A stretch of 64,000 bases of DNA from Leishmania mexicana MHOM/GT/2001/U1103 (lineage: Eukaryota > Euglenozoa > Kinetoplastea > Trypanosomatida > Trypanosomatidae). The notes under the pieces were generated by a model. That model made no database searches, was not told the origin of the DNA, and saw only the letters and a list, made by a program, of their open reading frames with translations. How positions within the stretch are numbered: position 1 is the stretch's first letter; each line of letters opens with the position of its first letter. This document shows positions 29,001-39,800 of this stretch, piece by piece. The stretch covers positions 1 to 64,000 of the forward strand of contig NC_018325.1 in the NCBI RefSeq assembly GCF_000234665.1, read 5' to 3'. Position numbers and translations under genes: made by a program.

Positions 29001-30857
29001 ATGCACTTTGACGAGGTGCTCTACTACTTCACGCACTTACTCGTGACAGAGGTGTGCGCGCACACGGCCACCATCTCCGGCAGCTTCGCCGAGTCCACCG
29101 CCAACGACCCCGACGATGCCGACCTTTCACTGCGTAATCCACAGTACGCACTCACGGTGACGCGAACATCTGAAACGGCGGCGGTCACGGCGCCAATCGA
29201 GGTGCATGTTGGAGTGCACCGCCGCGATCCTCGCCTCGATATCACGCGCGACAAGCACACCACTGCCACGTTCAAAACGGCGATTGGCTTTGCTGTGCTG
29301 GCGACGGAAGACAACTCCCGGCGCGTCTGCCGCATTGCAGACAAGCAGCTGTTGCAGCTCGTCACCCCTAACCGGCAGCGGGACGCCTACTGCACGCTAC
29401 AACTCACCGCTGATGAGCTTTGCACGCAGCGCATCACTGTCATGCCGTTCCGCGAACACACTTGCGACCCCGACACGCTCTACTGCATCTCCGCGAGCTG
29501 CAGCGGCCCCGCTACGGTGCGCATCGCGCACGTCACCCCCAACGCCACCACCACCGTGGCAGGGCAATGGGACTCAAACGCTGGCACTCCTGACTCGCCG
29601 CTCTGGCGCAACAACCCGCAGTTCTTTCTCTCTCCCGTGGATGCGATGGAGGTGACAATAACGCTGCGCACGGCTCATCCGACATCTGGCGTGCGCGGCT
29701 TCACTGTTCACAGCACGCAGCGGTGTAGCAGCTTCCTTACCTTTGAACCCGCCACAGTGGTGGCGAGCGCCGCTGCAGAAGCGGTAGAGGCGGTGCCGAT
29801 GTGCGTGGTGCGTCTGGCTGGCATGAGGGAACGGCGTGGAATGCCATATGTGGTGGTCCCGTACTCCTCCGACGGAGCCGAGGACTTTAGCGTGGAGGTG
29901 ACTGCCAATCGTTCAGTGCAGCTTCGACCGATTGACCCGCGACTTGACTGGCATAGGGTGCGGCAGAACGTGTCGATCAGCGCTGAGAAAGGCAATGCCG
30001 GCGGCAGTCTCGCATTTCCGTCGTGGCGCTTCAACACTCAGATGGCCCTCACGTTCCCCGTGGAGCGCGAGGGCCGTCTTTTCATATCTGCTCGACGCCT
30101 CCGCTCCGCCGACCCACGCGTGAAGGTGGGCGTGGTGCTGATGCGGTCCGGCAGCACCGTGAGCGGCGGCTATCGCCGCCTCCTCGCTTACGCAGAGGCG
30201 GACATCGTCGCGCGGTCATCGGAAAAGGCTGGCGGAGAGGCTACTTTGGCCACGGAGGTGAACCTCCCTGCCGGGCGAGACGCGCTGGTGCTGTTGGTCC
30301 ACGCAGACCAACCGTACAAGGAGGCCGAGGTGGAGCTGAGCGTCTACTCGGCAGCCACTGTGGAGGTGCAACCAGTAGTGGAGTGGACGAAGGTGTTGTG
30401 GGAGGAAGGAAGTTGGGAGCTTGGTACCACCGCCGGCGGAAGCCGCACCCACTTCGCGAACTGGATCAACAACCCCTTCTACGGCCTCTCGGTAATTCGA
30501 AGTACCAAAGTTGTCGTCCTCCTCGTGCAGTACCCCCGCGACCGCGAGCACCCCAAGGTGCGGCGGTACGGTCAGAAGAAGGCGTTTCTGCCACCTCCGA
30601 TAGAGTTCAAGGAGCGATGCACCGCCATCGAACTGAGTATCGTCAAGTACGACAAGGACCTTTCAGAGGTGGCAAGTGTGAATGCGGGAACCGCGGTGGA
30701 GGCGTACCTGGTAACGGAGCTGCTGCCTGATCAGCCGTACCTCCTCGTGCCGTGCACCAGCGAACCGCAGCACGACGGGGACTTCAAACTCTTCGTCTTT
30801 GCCGATCACCCCATTGACCTCTTTGAGGCCGAGAAGCCGCGGCTGCCGTACGTCTAG
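26055..30857 (+). CDS. Giant LRR/calpain-like protein, catalytically dead
   Basis: This 1600-residue protein begins with a leucine-rich-repeat module (about 1-150) containing NYLGSRGLVPVLDLV and LDLSNNMME. Three calpain domain-III-like units follow (signature W near 190, 325 and 480), then a CysPc-like core (about 700-1000) and four more domain-III-like units (near 1020, 1170, 1315 and 1455). Each unit shows variants of GGxxxxPSWRxNPQ. The core keeps calpain landmarks, but the catalytic Cys before Trp is His751 (GSRHWFASL), the catalytic His is Arg922 (GLLPDRLY) and only Asn942 (RNFDS) remains. It therefore cannot be a cysteine protease. Kinetoplastid calpain-like proteins are often inactive and membrane- or cytoskeleton-associated. 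The ATG at 26055 starts right before the LRR homology. No myristoylation motif is present. Confidence 0.88.
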   Translation: MPSNAELYIYYCRRSACHPNSAVKRYLDNTASNPLEVVDVSANYLGSRGLVPVLDLVKNTKTVHTLDLSNNMMELEHVEHLAYCLALHPCMRTVRLCNDGLHDGHVDALLQLLAENASIEHVSVEGNNLTAASVQAIARALEKSKAVRAQRRRKEEEHDSYLKSYVPRARLSFQARLSDHISTAESGGYIHYATWWRNPQYSVKVSRPSRVSFVLECAHAEAANQVGMLLMRHDGVHRVVEILADTLVVESSIEDQRCAMEAHLRMDESYVVMPFSFNVGRAVDFTLIATLRNDHTAQEEGWITVERLNTRYDWCTRTVEAAWTNDNAGGGPDCPSWRRNDMYHLTCANAAAAPGQPSPPSFMATVHILLMKETDPYENDSRAIGLDVVSYDVHNATAPPLLCTPEVVRASHSHQRKTFISLQFSMPVAELDVFVVPSTVEARQTGTYSITVFSSVSVDFTRSVFPHGWRYRTLAGQWDADCCGGCRQLYPSWKNNPATEVCVEDAAKSLVACVEVHAAEATTAAQSSEEKVATAAAKETPAAMERKAELEELRQRHRSSKREVCVAVLSCSPPSYPELAVSALSEKSAMATATDIQQPVFVVPMLRHAAETGAYTLELFSSSSFVVCGATQSLAVRQREAQLAAYSAENGRRAAQQNAEQQACRGGADMPALREERRAILGKLYTTDLPFVDREFPRGTSSLFLDPAGAPPLSFPAVTQWRRAPELKVSLHARGGDTTFMSPPSPYGSRHWFASLLNSVAAKPGWLSRVFVDYFREAGFAQFAFYKQNKWVGVTVDDYLLVDNLGALVYGHGAAADDALFPLAEKAYAKLHRCYEAMELKVSPQQSLLELLQQGLMDVSGGYCSTMRVRPADGSELPEKEREALWRQLKAGVSHSVLCTLMLSSRSTGARERSRVGLLPDRLYGVMDARFVEQQRVVKVRNFDSRNDADTTWRGKWAEKSSLWTETLLEVLQYRPDEDAMWMHFDEVLYYFTHLLVTEVCAHTATISGSFAESTANDPDDADLSLRNPQYALTVTRTSETAAVTAPIEVHVGVHRRDPRLDITRDKHTTATFKTAIGFAVLATEDNSRRVCRIADKQLLQLVTPNRQRDAYCTLQLTADELCTQRITVMPFREHTCDPDTLYCISASCSGPATVRIAHVTPNATTTVAGQWDSNAGTPDSPLWRNNPQFFLSPVDAMEVTITLRTAHPTSGVRGFTVHSTQRCSSFLTFEPATVVASAAAEAVEAVPMCVVRLAGMRERRGMPYVVVPYSSDGAEDFSVEVTANRSVQLRPIDPRLDWHRVRQNVSISAEKGNAGGSLAFPSWRFNTQMALTFPVEREGRLFISARRLRSADPRVKVGVVLMRSGSTVSGGYRRLLAYAEADIVARSSEKAGGEATLATEVNLPAGRDALVLLVHADQPYKEAEVELSVYSAATVEVQPVVEWTKVLWEEGSWELGTTAGGSRTHFANWINNPFYGLSVIRSTKVVVLLVQYPRDREHPKVRRYGQKKAFLPPPIEFKERCTAIELSIVKYDKDLSEVASVNAGTAVEAYLVTELLPDQPYLLVPCTSEPQHDGDFKLFVFADHPIDLFEAEKPRLPYV

Positions 30858-32227
30858 CGCCAACTTTCTATGGCGAAGCGTGTGCGGCGCCAGCATCCGA
30901 AGAGAAAGCACACAGGGACGTGCGGGCGGGGTGGTATGCGCTGTGGGTAAAGCAAGTGAGGTGAGCGTGTTGGTACCTGGGCGCTACGATGCTGCCTCTC
31001 CCTTCCCGTGTCCCCGCTTCGCTGCCTGTCGTGACATGTAAACGAATCACCTTTTTGTTCTCCCTTTGACTGCGTGGCTCATGCGGCCTGTAATGCTGTT
31101 GCACTGCCTTGTACGGCCTCCCTATCCTGTGCGCTTGCTGCGTGTGGGTGAGCGGCCAAGCACCGCTGACCACCTCTATTATCATAGTGGCCACGAAAGC
31201 AATACGACCCTTCGGCGTCTACATCGGGCGTGTGATGGGAAGGGGGCGAAGAGAAGAAGCGAGGTGATGATGAGTGGAAATGAAACACATGAGGCCGCTG
31301 TGTTTGCCCCCCCCCCACTTCTCCTCTACCTCCGCTGACACACAGGCACATACACAGACATGCAATGCGATCGATGGGCAGGGATGCATGCACGCGCACC
31401 CGCTCGTAGAGATGTACATACTGGACTACGGTCTTTCCTTAATGTTGCGGGCCGCGGCCGCGATGTGTTTTCTGTCATGTCCCGCCCAAGAGTGTGGCGG
31501 CACGGCCTGCCCCTTCCCACAAACAGTTCGAGAGATAGGAAGACACGACGCACGGCAGATGTGCGCGAACTCACGCGCACACGCAATGGCCACGGGTGGT
31601 GTGCTTTACACCACTGTGAAAGAGACGGTGAAGAAGACTGAGCACCACCGGGCGTTGAACCTGTGATGCGGAGAGCGGAGGTTGGCCAGCAGCCCAGTAC
31701 CGTTATGTGACCCATCGCTGTGGTCGTAAGGGCTGGTGCTACAGCATCGTATCAGGACCTCCAACGACATTACCCCTGCTCCTCTTACATGAGAGTATGT
31801 GAGTGATGGCTGTCTCCAGCTACCTCCTCGTCATTCGCCCACCTGCACGAACCTTGTCTTCCCCCCCCCCTCATTTTCACTGTTCTCTCCGTTGTACGTT
31901 TTGTTCGCTTCGCCTTCTCGTGCGTGTGTGGTGCAACGGTGAAGATGGCCAGCAGCAGCAGCAGCAGCATCGGCGAATAGACCACAAATCCATAGACGGA
32001 GAGACACGAAAAAAAAGCATTAAAGCAGGTCCACGACCGAACAGCAGCGCGGCATTTGTGTTGCCGCGTCTCTCTCCACCATCGCGCCACCATCGCGTAG
32101 GCCCTTTACATAGACATGCAGTCACAGCACACATACATAGACGCATACACATCTATCTAAGCCCCGCCCCTGCGCTCGCCTTTTCACTCCCTTCATTGCC
32201 AACCGTAATTTATTCCGCACAGTAGCG
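30858..32227 (+). other. Spacer between calpain-like and topoisomerase genes
   Basis: A 1.37 kb interval without a gene. It has a C run at 31309-31318, a CAG repeat at 31950-31969 and a pyrimidine-rich stretch near 32165-32215 before the topoisomerase start. Confidence 0.6.
31950..31969. repeat. (CAG) trinucleotide run
   Basis: About six and a half CAG units in the untranslated region upstream of the topoisomerase gene. It is not part of a credible reading frame. Confidence 0.85.
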
Positions 32228-34660
32228 ATGTTGCGCCGCGGCGTGCGTGCGTTGGAAAAGTTGGTGATTGTCGAGTCGCCCAACAAGGTCATAAAGGTGG
32301 AGGGGCTGCTGAGCGACCCAAAGGTAATACCGGACTGGTCGTTCAGCAACAGCAAGCTCCGTGCCATCAGCACTGGCGCGGAGAAGGCGATTGCTATGGC
32401 TACAACAGGGCACTTCATGTCTCTGAAGGAGCTGACGTGGTCTCCGCAGCCGTCCAGCCCCGCTTCGGGTGTCACAGCAGCGGACTTCCCTGCCAACGGC
32501 CTTGTCGTCAGCTTCTCGCTTGAATGGGAGCTGATCCCTGGGCGGCGCATCCAGGACACGGTATCGCACTACATCGAGGAGAAGGCGGATAACCTGACGG
32601 AGATCATCGTCGCGACCGATCCCGATCGTGAAGGAGAGCTGATCGCGGTGCACGCGCAGAATCTGATTCGACGCATGTTTCCACAGCTCAACGTCCCTTT
32701 CACGCGAGCGTACATGCACAGCATCACCGCCGAGGGAATCCGCCGCGCCATGGAAGAGCGGCGCGAGGCGTTTGACTACAACCTCGCCAACGCTGCAGAG
32801 GCGCGGCACGCAATGGACCGCATCTTCGGCTTTCTTGGAAGCTCGGTGGTACGCTACGCCAACCCGCAGATGCGCTCCATCGGGCGAGTGCAAACACCAG
32901 CGCTCATCCTGATCAACGACCGGGAGGACAAGATTAAGTCGTACCTCGACTCTCACGCCTCCACGTTCGAGATTCAGGCAGTGTGCTATTTCACCTCGAA
33001 GCACAACCGGCGCTTCTCCCAGATGGTGAAAGTGACGCCGGGGCGCAAGGGCGGCGCCGCGCCGGTGAACTGGAGCGACAAGGCAACTGTCGAGCAGCGT
33101 TGCGAGCAGTGGGCGCTGAGCTCGGCCACCCACTTTAGCGTCTCACCCGGCGCGAAGCCGCAGGAGACCGTGACACCCCCACCGAAGCCGTTTACCATGG
33201 CCACGCTCATCGCCAGGGCGAACCGGCAGCTGCACTACTCCAGCGATATGGTCAGCTCGTGCCTACAGGACTTGTTTCAGATGGGCTACATCACCTACCC
33301 GCGCACGGACAGCACCCGCATCGACGAGTCGATTCTTCCCTCCATATACGCGGCCGTGCGCAGGGAACACGGCAAACGACTTCTGCAGGAGCAGGATGGT
33401 CCGTCCAAGCCAGGCTCGCGTCGCTCCACTGCACAGAAGGAAGCGGCGGACGCCAACGTTGAGGACGCGCATGAAGCGATCCGGCCCACCAGCATTGACA
33501 CTACCGTCGAGGAGCTCGGTGCTGTATCCACCCCGATGAAGCACATTTACGACCTGGTGCGCCGCAACACAATGGCAGTTCACATGATCCCGATGAAGAC
33601 GGAGCGGATTGTGGTGCTGGTGATGTGCAGGGCTGCCAACGGCGAGGAGGTGGAGTTTGAGCTGCAGGGCAAGCACGTCGTGGAGCCGGGCTGGTCAGCT
33701 GCCTTCCGCGGTAGCAAAGGCACAGTGACACCAGTGACAGAGACGGATCAGGATGTGGAAGCAGTGGAAGACGGCGGGGTCGTTGTGCCGAGCATCTCCG
33801 ACGACGAGTTCAAGGCGATCATGGACGTTGCTGCCCACCGCGGAGGCGGAACAGGAGTCAAGAAAGGCAGCATGCAGCTGGAGTCAGCGCAAGTCGCGGA
33901 GAACCGACCGAGCCCACCGCTGCCGTTCTCGGAGGGGGGTTTGATTGAACAGCTCAAGAACAACGGCGTGGGGCGGCCGAGCACGTACCCGATGATCGTC
34001 AAGACGCTACTCGCACGCAACTACATTACGGTCAACAAGGGACGGTGCGAGACCACCCCGGTAGGGCGCATGCTGGTGGACACCTCCCGAGCCACGTTCC
34101 CCTCCATCGTCGACATCGGCTTCACCTCCGCGTTTGAGAAGAAGCTTGACCGCATCGCAAAGCCGGGTAGTGCGAAAGAGTGGGCGCTGCCGCCGAACGT
34201 GTCGGACGCGGACTACGTGCTCTCATCCTTCATCTCCAACTTCTTGAACTACGTGACGGAAGCGACCAAGGCACACCGAGTCGCCATCGCAACGCGCTCC
34301 TTGACCTTGCAGCAGGAGAAGAGAGCGGCGAGCGCCATGCCGATGTCGCCGACAGACTTCCAGGCGAACCTGGAGAAGGAGGCGAAGCGAGTGGTGACGC
34401 AGGTGCCGGACCTGGTGGATAACATGAAGAGCTACCGCACTTTCACGGCCCTCCAGAACAGTCTGAACGACTACCTACGGCGCAACTTCCCGCCCTCGGC
34501 GGCAGCGATGATGCCTGCTTCATCCTCGGGAACCGCTCGCAGCTACGGCAGGAGCAGCAGCAGTTCCACAAAGAAAAAGGGGTCATACGGAGCGACCTAC
34601 AAGGCTGACAAGAAGACACCGCGTCGCTTCCGTACAAAGCTGAAGAAGCCAAAGAAGTAG
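32228..34660 (+). CDS. DNA topoisomerase IA, bacterial type, probably mitochondrial
   Basis: The 810-residue enzyme starts almost directly with the TOPRIM domain: LVIVESPNKVIKVEGLL at about 12-28 and the metal-binding TDPDREGELIAVH near 130. The active-site motif GYITYPRTDS puts the catalytic tyrosine at residue 357. Further conserved segments are SIGRVQTPAL, NVEDAHEAIRPT and GVGRPSTYPMIVKTLL. It relaxes negative supercoils by a single-strand 5'-phosphotyrosine intermediate. T. brucei has a mitochondrial type IA enzyme that resolves late kinetoplast minicircle replication intermediates, and this protein is a good candidate orthologue. The leader is short (MLRRGVRALEK), and the bacterial C-terminal zinc ribbons are replaced by a Ser-rich and Lys-rich tail. 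Topoisomerase III is less likely, given the Escherichia topA-like motif spacing, but not excluded. Confidence 0.93.
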   Translation: MLRRGVRALEKLVIVESPNKVIKVEGLLSDPKVIPDWSFSNSKLRAISTGAEKAIAMATTGHFMSLKELTWSPQPSSPASGVTAADFPANGLVVSFSLEWELIPGRRIQDTVSHYIEEKADNLTEIIVATDPDREGELIAVHAQNLIRRMFPQLNVPFTRAYMHSITAEGIRRAMEERREAFDYNLANAAEARHAMDRIFGFLGSSVVRYANPQMRSIGRVQTPALILINDREDKIKSYLDSHASTFEIQAVCYFTSKHNRRFSQMVKVTPGRKGGAAPVNWSDKATVEQRCEQWALSSATHFSVSPGAKPQETVTPPPKPFTMATLIARANRQLHYSSDMVSSCLQDLFQMGYITYPRTDSTRIDESILPSIYAAVRREHGKRLLQEQDGPSKPGSRRSTAQKEAADANVEDAHEAIRPTSIDTTVEELGAVSTPMKHIYDLVRRNTMAVHMIPMKTERIVVLVMCRAANGEEVEFELQGKHVVEPGWSAAFRGSKGTVTPVTETDQDVEAVEDGGVVVPSISDDEFKAIMDVAAHRGGGTGVKKGSMQLESAQVAENRPSPPLPFSEGGLIEQLKNNGVGRPSTYPMIVKTLLARNYITVNKGRCETTPVGRMLVDTSRATFPSIVDIGFTSAFEKKLDRIAKPGSAKEWALPPNVSDADYVLSSFISNFLNYVTEATKAHRVAIATRSLTLQQEKRAASAMPMSPTDFQANLEKEAKRVVTQVPDLVDNMKSYRTFTALQNSLNDYLRRNFPPSAAAMMPASSSGTARSYGRSSSSSTKKKGSYGATYKADKKTPRRFRTKLKKPKK

Positions 34661-36883
34661 CGCATGAGCCCCCGCACCTGAGTCATCCTCTACCCCCTCC
34701 CTTCGCTTCGCTCTCTCTAGGCGGCGCCCCCCCCCGCTGCGATGACAAATGTAGGAGGGGTGGAATGAGCATGATGGCGCCGCAACCGAAGTCTTCATCC
34801 CTGTGTTTAGCTGAAGCGCTCGTGTGTCCTTTGTTGGGTGTGTTTCCTTGCTAAAAGAGGTTGGAGTGCACAAGTGGCAATGTACGCACGCTTGTTAACC
34901 TCTCCATCCCCCACCCCACTCCGCCGCCGAAGACGTGCTGCTGAGATGCGTGAATGTGGGGAAGAGAGAGATGGCGGAGATGTGCGTGTGCGCATCTGCG
35001 GTACTGCCGACTCTGATACGAGAGCTACAGCGCACTCAAGCCGGTGGCTATGCATCTGCTCTCGCTCTTCTGCTTCTTTGAGCACGTGCTGTCACGCGCA
35101 TGTTCGGCGGCCTCGCCACCCCCTCTCCCCCTTCAACATCTTACATCTCTCCCTCTCCCACCTTCACCTGTCTCTTCCCCGCACCCCACCCCACCCCCTC
35201 TCGATTTATTTTGCCTCTTCGACGCGCACGACGCGGCAGCCCATTATCACTTAGTTTCGGGTAGAAGGGGAGTACGCCGGTTTGTAGAGGCCCTTCTCTT
35301 TTCCCCTACCCCACCCCCACCACCCCATATCCTCCATCACTGCAGCACAGCTCTTTGTGTGCACGAGTTTGCTCGAGTGCTCGGAGGCGGTGGTGTTTGA
35401 GCGGCTGTTTCTGACGCAGACACATCTCTTGTCACCATCGAAGTCAGCTGTTGAAGACACGAGCATCGTGATATCTCCCTATCCCCCTGGATCGCTCACC
35501 GCCTTACAGACCGGTGGGGTCACACACACACACACACACACTCACCAGTACTCGTGCATGCATACATCACAGTAGTGACACTCACTGGATAGTCTTCATT
35601 CGACTGTGATAATTTTCCTTTTTGCCTTTTGTTGTACTATTCTTTTCTCCTTTTCTCACGCACCGACAAGCCTCCGCATCCTTCTCCACCCTCACCCGCG
35701 CGCGTGCTTGCTTGTTGTGCTACTCTCTTATAGCAACTGCCGTTGCTGCCGCCCCCTTCCTCCCCTGTCCTCCGCCACGCTCAACTCGTATTTTCGATCA
35801 CCTCGTGCGTATCTACTCTTCTGTGTCTGTCGGTTTGTGTCTATGGCTTCTCAAGCGCCTCCTTCCCTCATCAACGTTTTCCTTTCTTATCTAAGCCTCT
35901 CCCCCACACTCCCTCCAGTGCCCATTCACACTTTGGCGACGTGTGGCCGCGATTGCCTCAGAGTGTGTGAACGTCCCCCCCTCTCTCCCACACCCCTCTT
36001 GTATATAACGAAACACATAAACACGTCATCACACACGCACAGACTGCAGGCGGATATACATCCCTGTCACCCTCTCCTCACCGCCATTTGACCTTCGCAC
36101 TGTTCCTCCTTCGGGTTCCCCATTTGTTCCTTCGAGTTTTGGCTTCGGTGTTGCGTTTCGGTTTGCGCGTCGGTCCCTGTGCCCTCGGCCATCTACGCTA
36201 GTCCCCCTCCCTCTCCCCGTCTGTGCGTGCGCGCGTTTTTCAACCCGCCTGCGCCACTCCGAAGTTTTCCCTTTGCTCGATCTCCTCATTGGCTCCTCCC
36301 CTTTCGCTCTCTCGTTTTCCCGTCCCGCCTCCTGTGCTCGCTTGTGCTTGCGCACTCTATCGCTTTGTGTCGTACGCCCTTGGTCGGCTGCAACCGCCGT
36401 TCTCCGCTCCTCCGGCTCGCCGTTTCCTCCGCTCTGCAGTGCCGCGATCGCAATAAATAGGACAGGATCGGTTGAACGTGTTCCTTCGTCTTTATCTCCA
36501 TCTCTCTCGCTTCAGCTCTTCTGCTGCATTTTTCACCCGGCACCTCTTTAGGTGTGTAGGTGGGTGTTTCACTTCGCTAGCCCCCCCCCATTGTAGGCCC
36601 GTTGCACCTTACCTCCTGGTGCCTCTCACTTCTTCTGTCCGTGCGTGTTTCTCTGCGTATCCAGCGTGTGCTAGCGCGTCTGTCGCTGCCAACGTTGCCC
36701 CGCCCCCATCCCCACCCTGTATCTTTCCTCCCTCTCCCTCGCAGGCTCATTGCGCATCCAGCACGTCAAAGTGGCGCACGTGGGCACGCACACGCTTCTA
36801 TGCGATTGTGCGCCCCCTAAGGCACACATACCGACGCCTTTCGCGCTGGCTGTACCCCTGCGCAGGAGCACACAAGCACAGGG
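34661..36883 (+). other. 2.2 kb spacer before the receptor-like kinase
   Basis: The longest gene-free interval in the window. It is very pyrimidine-rich from 35090 to 36740, with a (CA)n run at 35520-35541. Many short open frames occur only because the sequence is C/T-biased; none has coding character. Several acceptor-like CAG/TAG sites occur close to 36740-36860. Confidence 0.6.
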
Positions 36884-39800
36884 ATGCAAAGAGGAACGGA
36901 GAAGAAGACGTCCAGCGACGTGGATGTCGAGTCGGTCTTCATGGCGTTGTCGCCGAGTGCCAGCGAAAAGGAGATGGTGCACGGCGCAAGCGCTGCTTCG
37001 GGTCTTCACTGCTTCAAGGACGCTCTGCGCATTGAACTTCCCAACATTTGCAGCGAGCAATGCGCGACACCTTCGAGCCCAGCAAACGGCACTGGAAGCG
37101 GCTCTCCTGAAACGGCGATATACCACCCCTCTGAGATAGCCTTTAGCCGCGAAATAGAGGAGTGCACACCACTCTCGATCGAGGAAGACAACGCGCGTCA
37201 GTCCGCAGTGGCGCTACTGCAGGCCGGCATCTTGCAAAAACCCGCCGGCGGCTCAAGCGGGCGAGGGACCAGTAGAAGACTGCCATCGTTCATTCCAACC
37301 TTCAGCAACCTCGAGCCCGTCGATGCGATGCGCAAGTCGCCCGTAAGTCTCTTCACGAACATCAGGCGCAAGAATATATGCAGAATGTCCATTTCGGCTG
37401 GCACCTTGCAGCGTGAGATGTCGATTGAGGCTGACCGCACCAGTGGCGGGGAGCCGGACGGCGTGATTCCGTGCTCGGGGGCGGTCAACCGCAGCAGCAG
37501 AAGCTTCGAGCTGCACCCCACCCTGACAGCTGTGATTGGGCGTGGTGCCTCTAGCGCTCCGTCCTCGCCGGAGCGGCAGCAGCGGTGCGGTTCTACCTTC
37601 ACCTCCCCGGCCCCCTCACAACCCATCTCATCTATCTCGCTCGCTGATAAGGAGTCGGAGGAAAGCGGCGACAGCTCTGAACAAGGCATCGAGATGGACC
37701 GCGTGCTCCGTGACGCCTCCAAGATTCGTGGTCTGCGACTGACATGGCTTCTGTACATGTTGATCATGATGGTCATCATCCTCTTCGGGCTGGTGCTAGT
37801 GCAGATCACCTACGAAACAAGCCGCATGCTAACGCGATCTGCCACGGAGGCAGTACAGGCCGAGGCGGCATCCTTGCTCAACAGCGTGGGCATGCAGCAG
37901 TACGCTCTGGATAAGCTCTTCGAGGTGATGTACGAAACGAAAATCACGGGCTTCTTCTCTGAAACTGTCACCCACGACACCGTGCGGGATATCATCTGTT
38001 CCAGCCTCTACCGCGCTCCCATCGCGTTCGCCATGTACGACGAAACTGGCAAGCTGCAGTGGAAGACAGTGTGCAAGCAGTACAGCCTCATTGGCACGCC
38101 GGCCGAGCTCCCCCAAACGGTAGAGCCGAGCATCGCTTTTATGCGCATAGTCGACTACGGCGAGTTGGTGCTCGCCTACCGCACCTTCTACAGCGACGAA
38201 GGCGCTGAGACCTATGTAATGATGACAGAGAAGGAAACGCTGGGCCGCACCCTCGTGAACAACGACATGGCCAACTACAGCACCGCCACGCTGCAGTCCC
38301 TCACGGCCGCTTTCTTTCTGCCGAAATGGAACACGACGCAACTAACGATGCTCTTTCATACCTTAACGAAAGAGGCGCGTTCCTACGCAAGCACACCCAC
38401 GTCGCCGAGCGCGGCAGCGCTGACGGCCACCTTCGAATCACTCTGCCACCCGGACTCACCGTATGTTTGGCACACCGTGCTGGTGCCTCGGAAAACGTCG
38501 GAGCGTGTGAAGTCGCTCATCAGCGTTGCCGACTGGTTAGAGACCACGACACACCCTATCCCGACCCCCCATTTCGAGTACAAGCAGGCGTGGGGCCAGC
38601 TGTCGAAGGCGAATCTCTGCTGCGTGAAGTGCATGAGCATTGGAGGCGAAAAGTGCGCCTTCGACAACCCGACAAACGTTTGGTTCCTCGTCGACTACAC
38701 GATGGCCCATCTCGAGTCTATTCAGACCACTGTGGCAATCGTGGGAGCGCTGAGCGTCATGGCGGTGGTGATCTTTAGTGTTATCATGTTCCTCGTGTAC
38801 ATCAGCATCACCGTACCGGTGAACTACCTCCGTTACCAGCTCATGCGAGCCGTCGGGTCGAACGAGAAGGTGACGCCGTGGCAGCGAAAGATTGTGCGCT
38901 GGACGTACCGCCTGTGGCTCGGCGACCTCACGTCGATTGCGCGGTCGATTTACATTCTGAGCCTGTGCTTTCGCCTTAACAAGAAGTACGTGCCGGACCA
39001 TGTCTTGCGCAACCACGCGAAGCAGCTCTACATGCGACGCCGCAAGTTCAACTTTCTGGAAGAGGCGGACTTAAAGGAAGACACAATGCTGGAGCAAGAC
39101 ACGGACTCCGACAACGAGGCGGAGTCGCCGCTTATTGGTGGGAAGACCGACCTGCCACCCTCCGACAAGCGCTTTCTCTGGCACCTGTCCGTGACGCGCG
39201 ACAAGGATCAAGCGGATCACACAGCGTCCGAAAGCGGGGTGGAGGCGAGGATCTCTGACGGCGCGACTTTCGCAGAGGCCTCGCCCCTTTACGCGTCGCG
39301 ACGGCAGCTGCCCACCACCTCGTACGAGGTGGTGGTGCCCTGCGGAAGAGCGGCACCAGCGCCGCGCGGGGCTGGATTGCCGCGTGACGCCCCCTTCAAC
39401 GTGAAGGCTTACGGCGAGCTGGACGACACGGTGGCGATGCAGGAGGCGTCCACGATGGCCGCCGCCTTCATGACCATTCAGAGCAGCAACGACATCATGA
39501 GCATTCGCCGCGAGTATGAGACCACCGTCTTGTGCATCCACATCCCGAGTGTCGAGCTAGCCTACCTGATCAACTACTCCGGTGCAGCTCACCAACACCG
39601 CCGCCTCATGCGAGTCCTGCTGCACCGCATTCGGCGGCACAAGGGAGCGTTGTTTCACTGCTCCGGTGACTGCCTGGGCGCCGTATGGAACGCATTCGAA
39701 GGCTGTCCAAACCATGCCGAGTGCGCAGCAGTGTGCGCGCAGGAGATTGCTAACGCCGTTGCACCATACCGGAGCGACGGTCTGCATGTCGGCATGGTGT

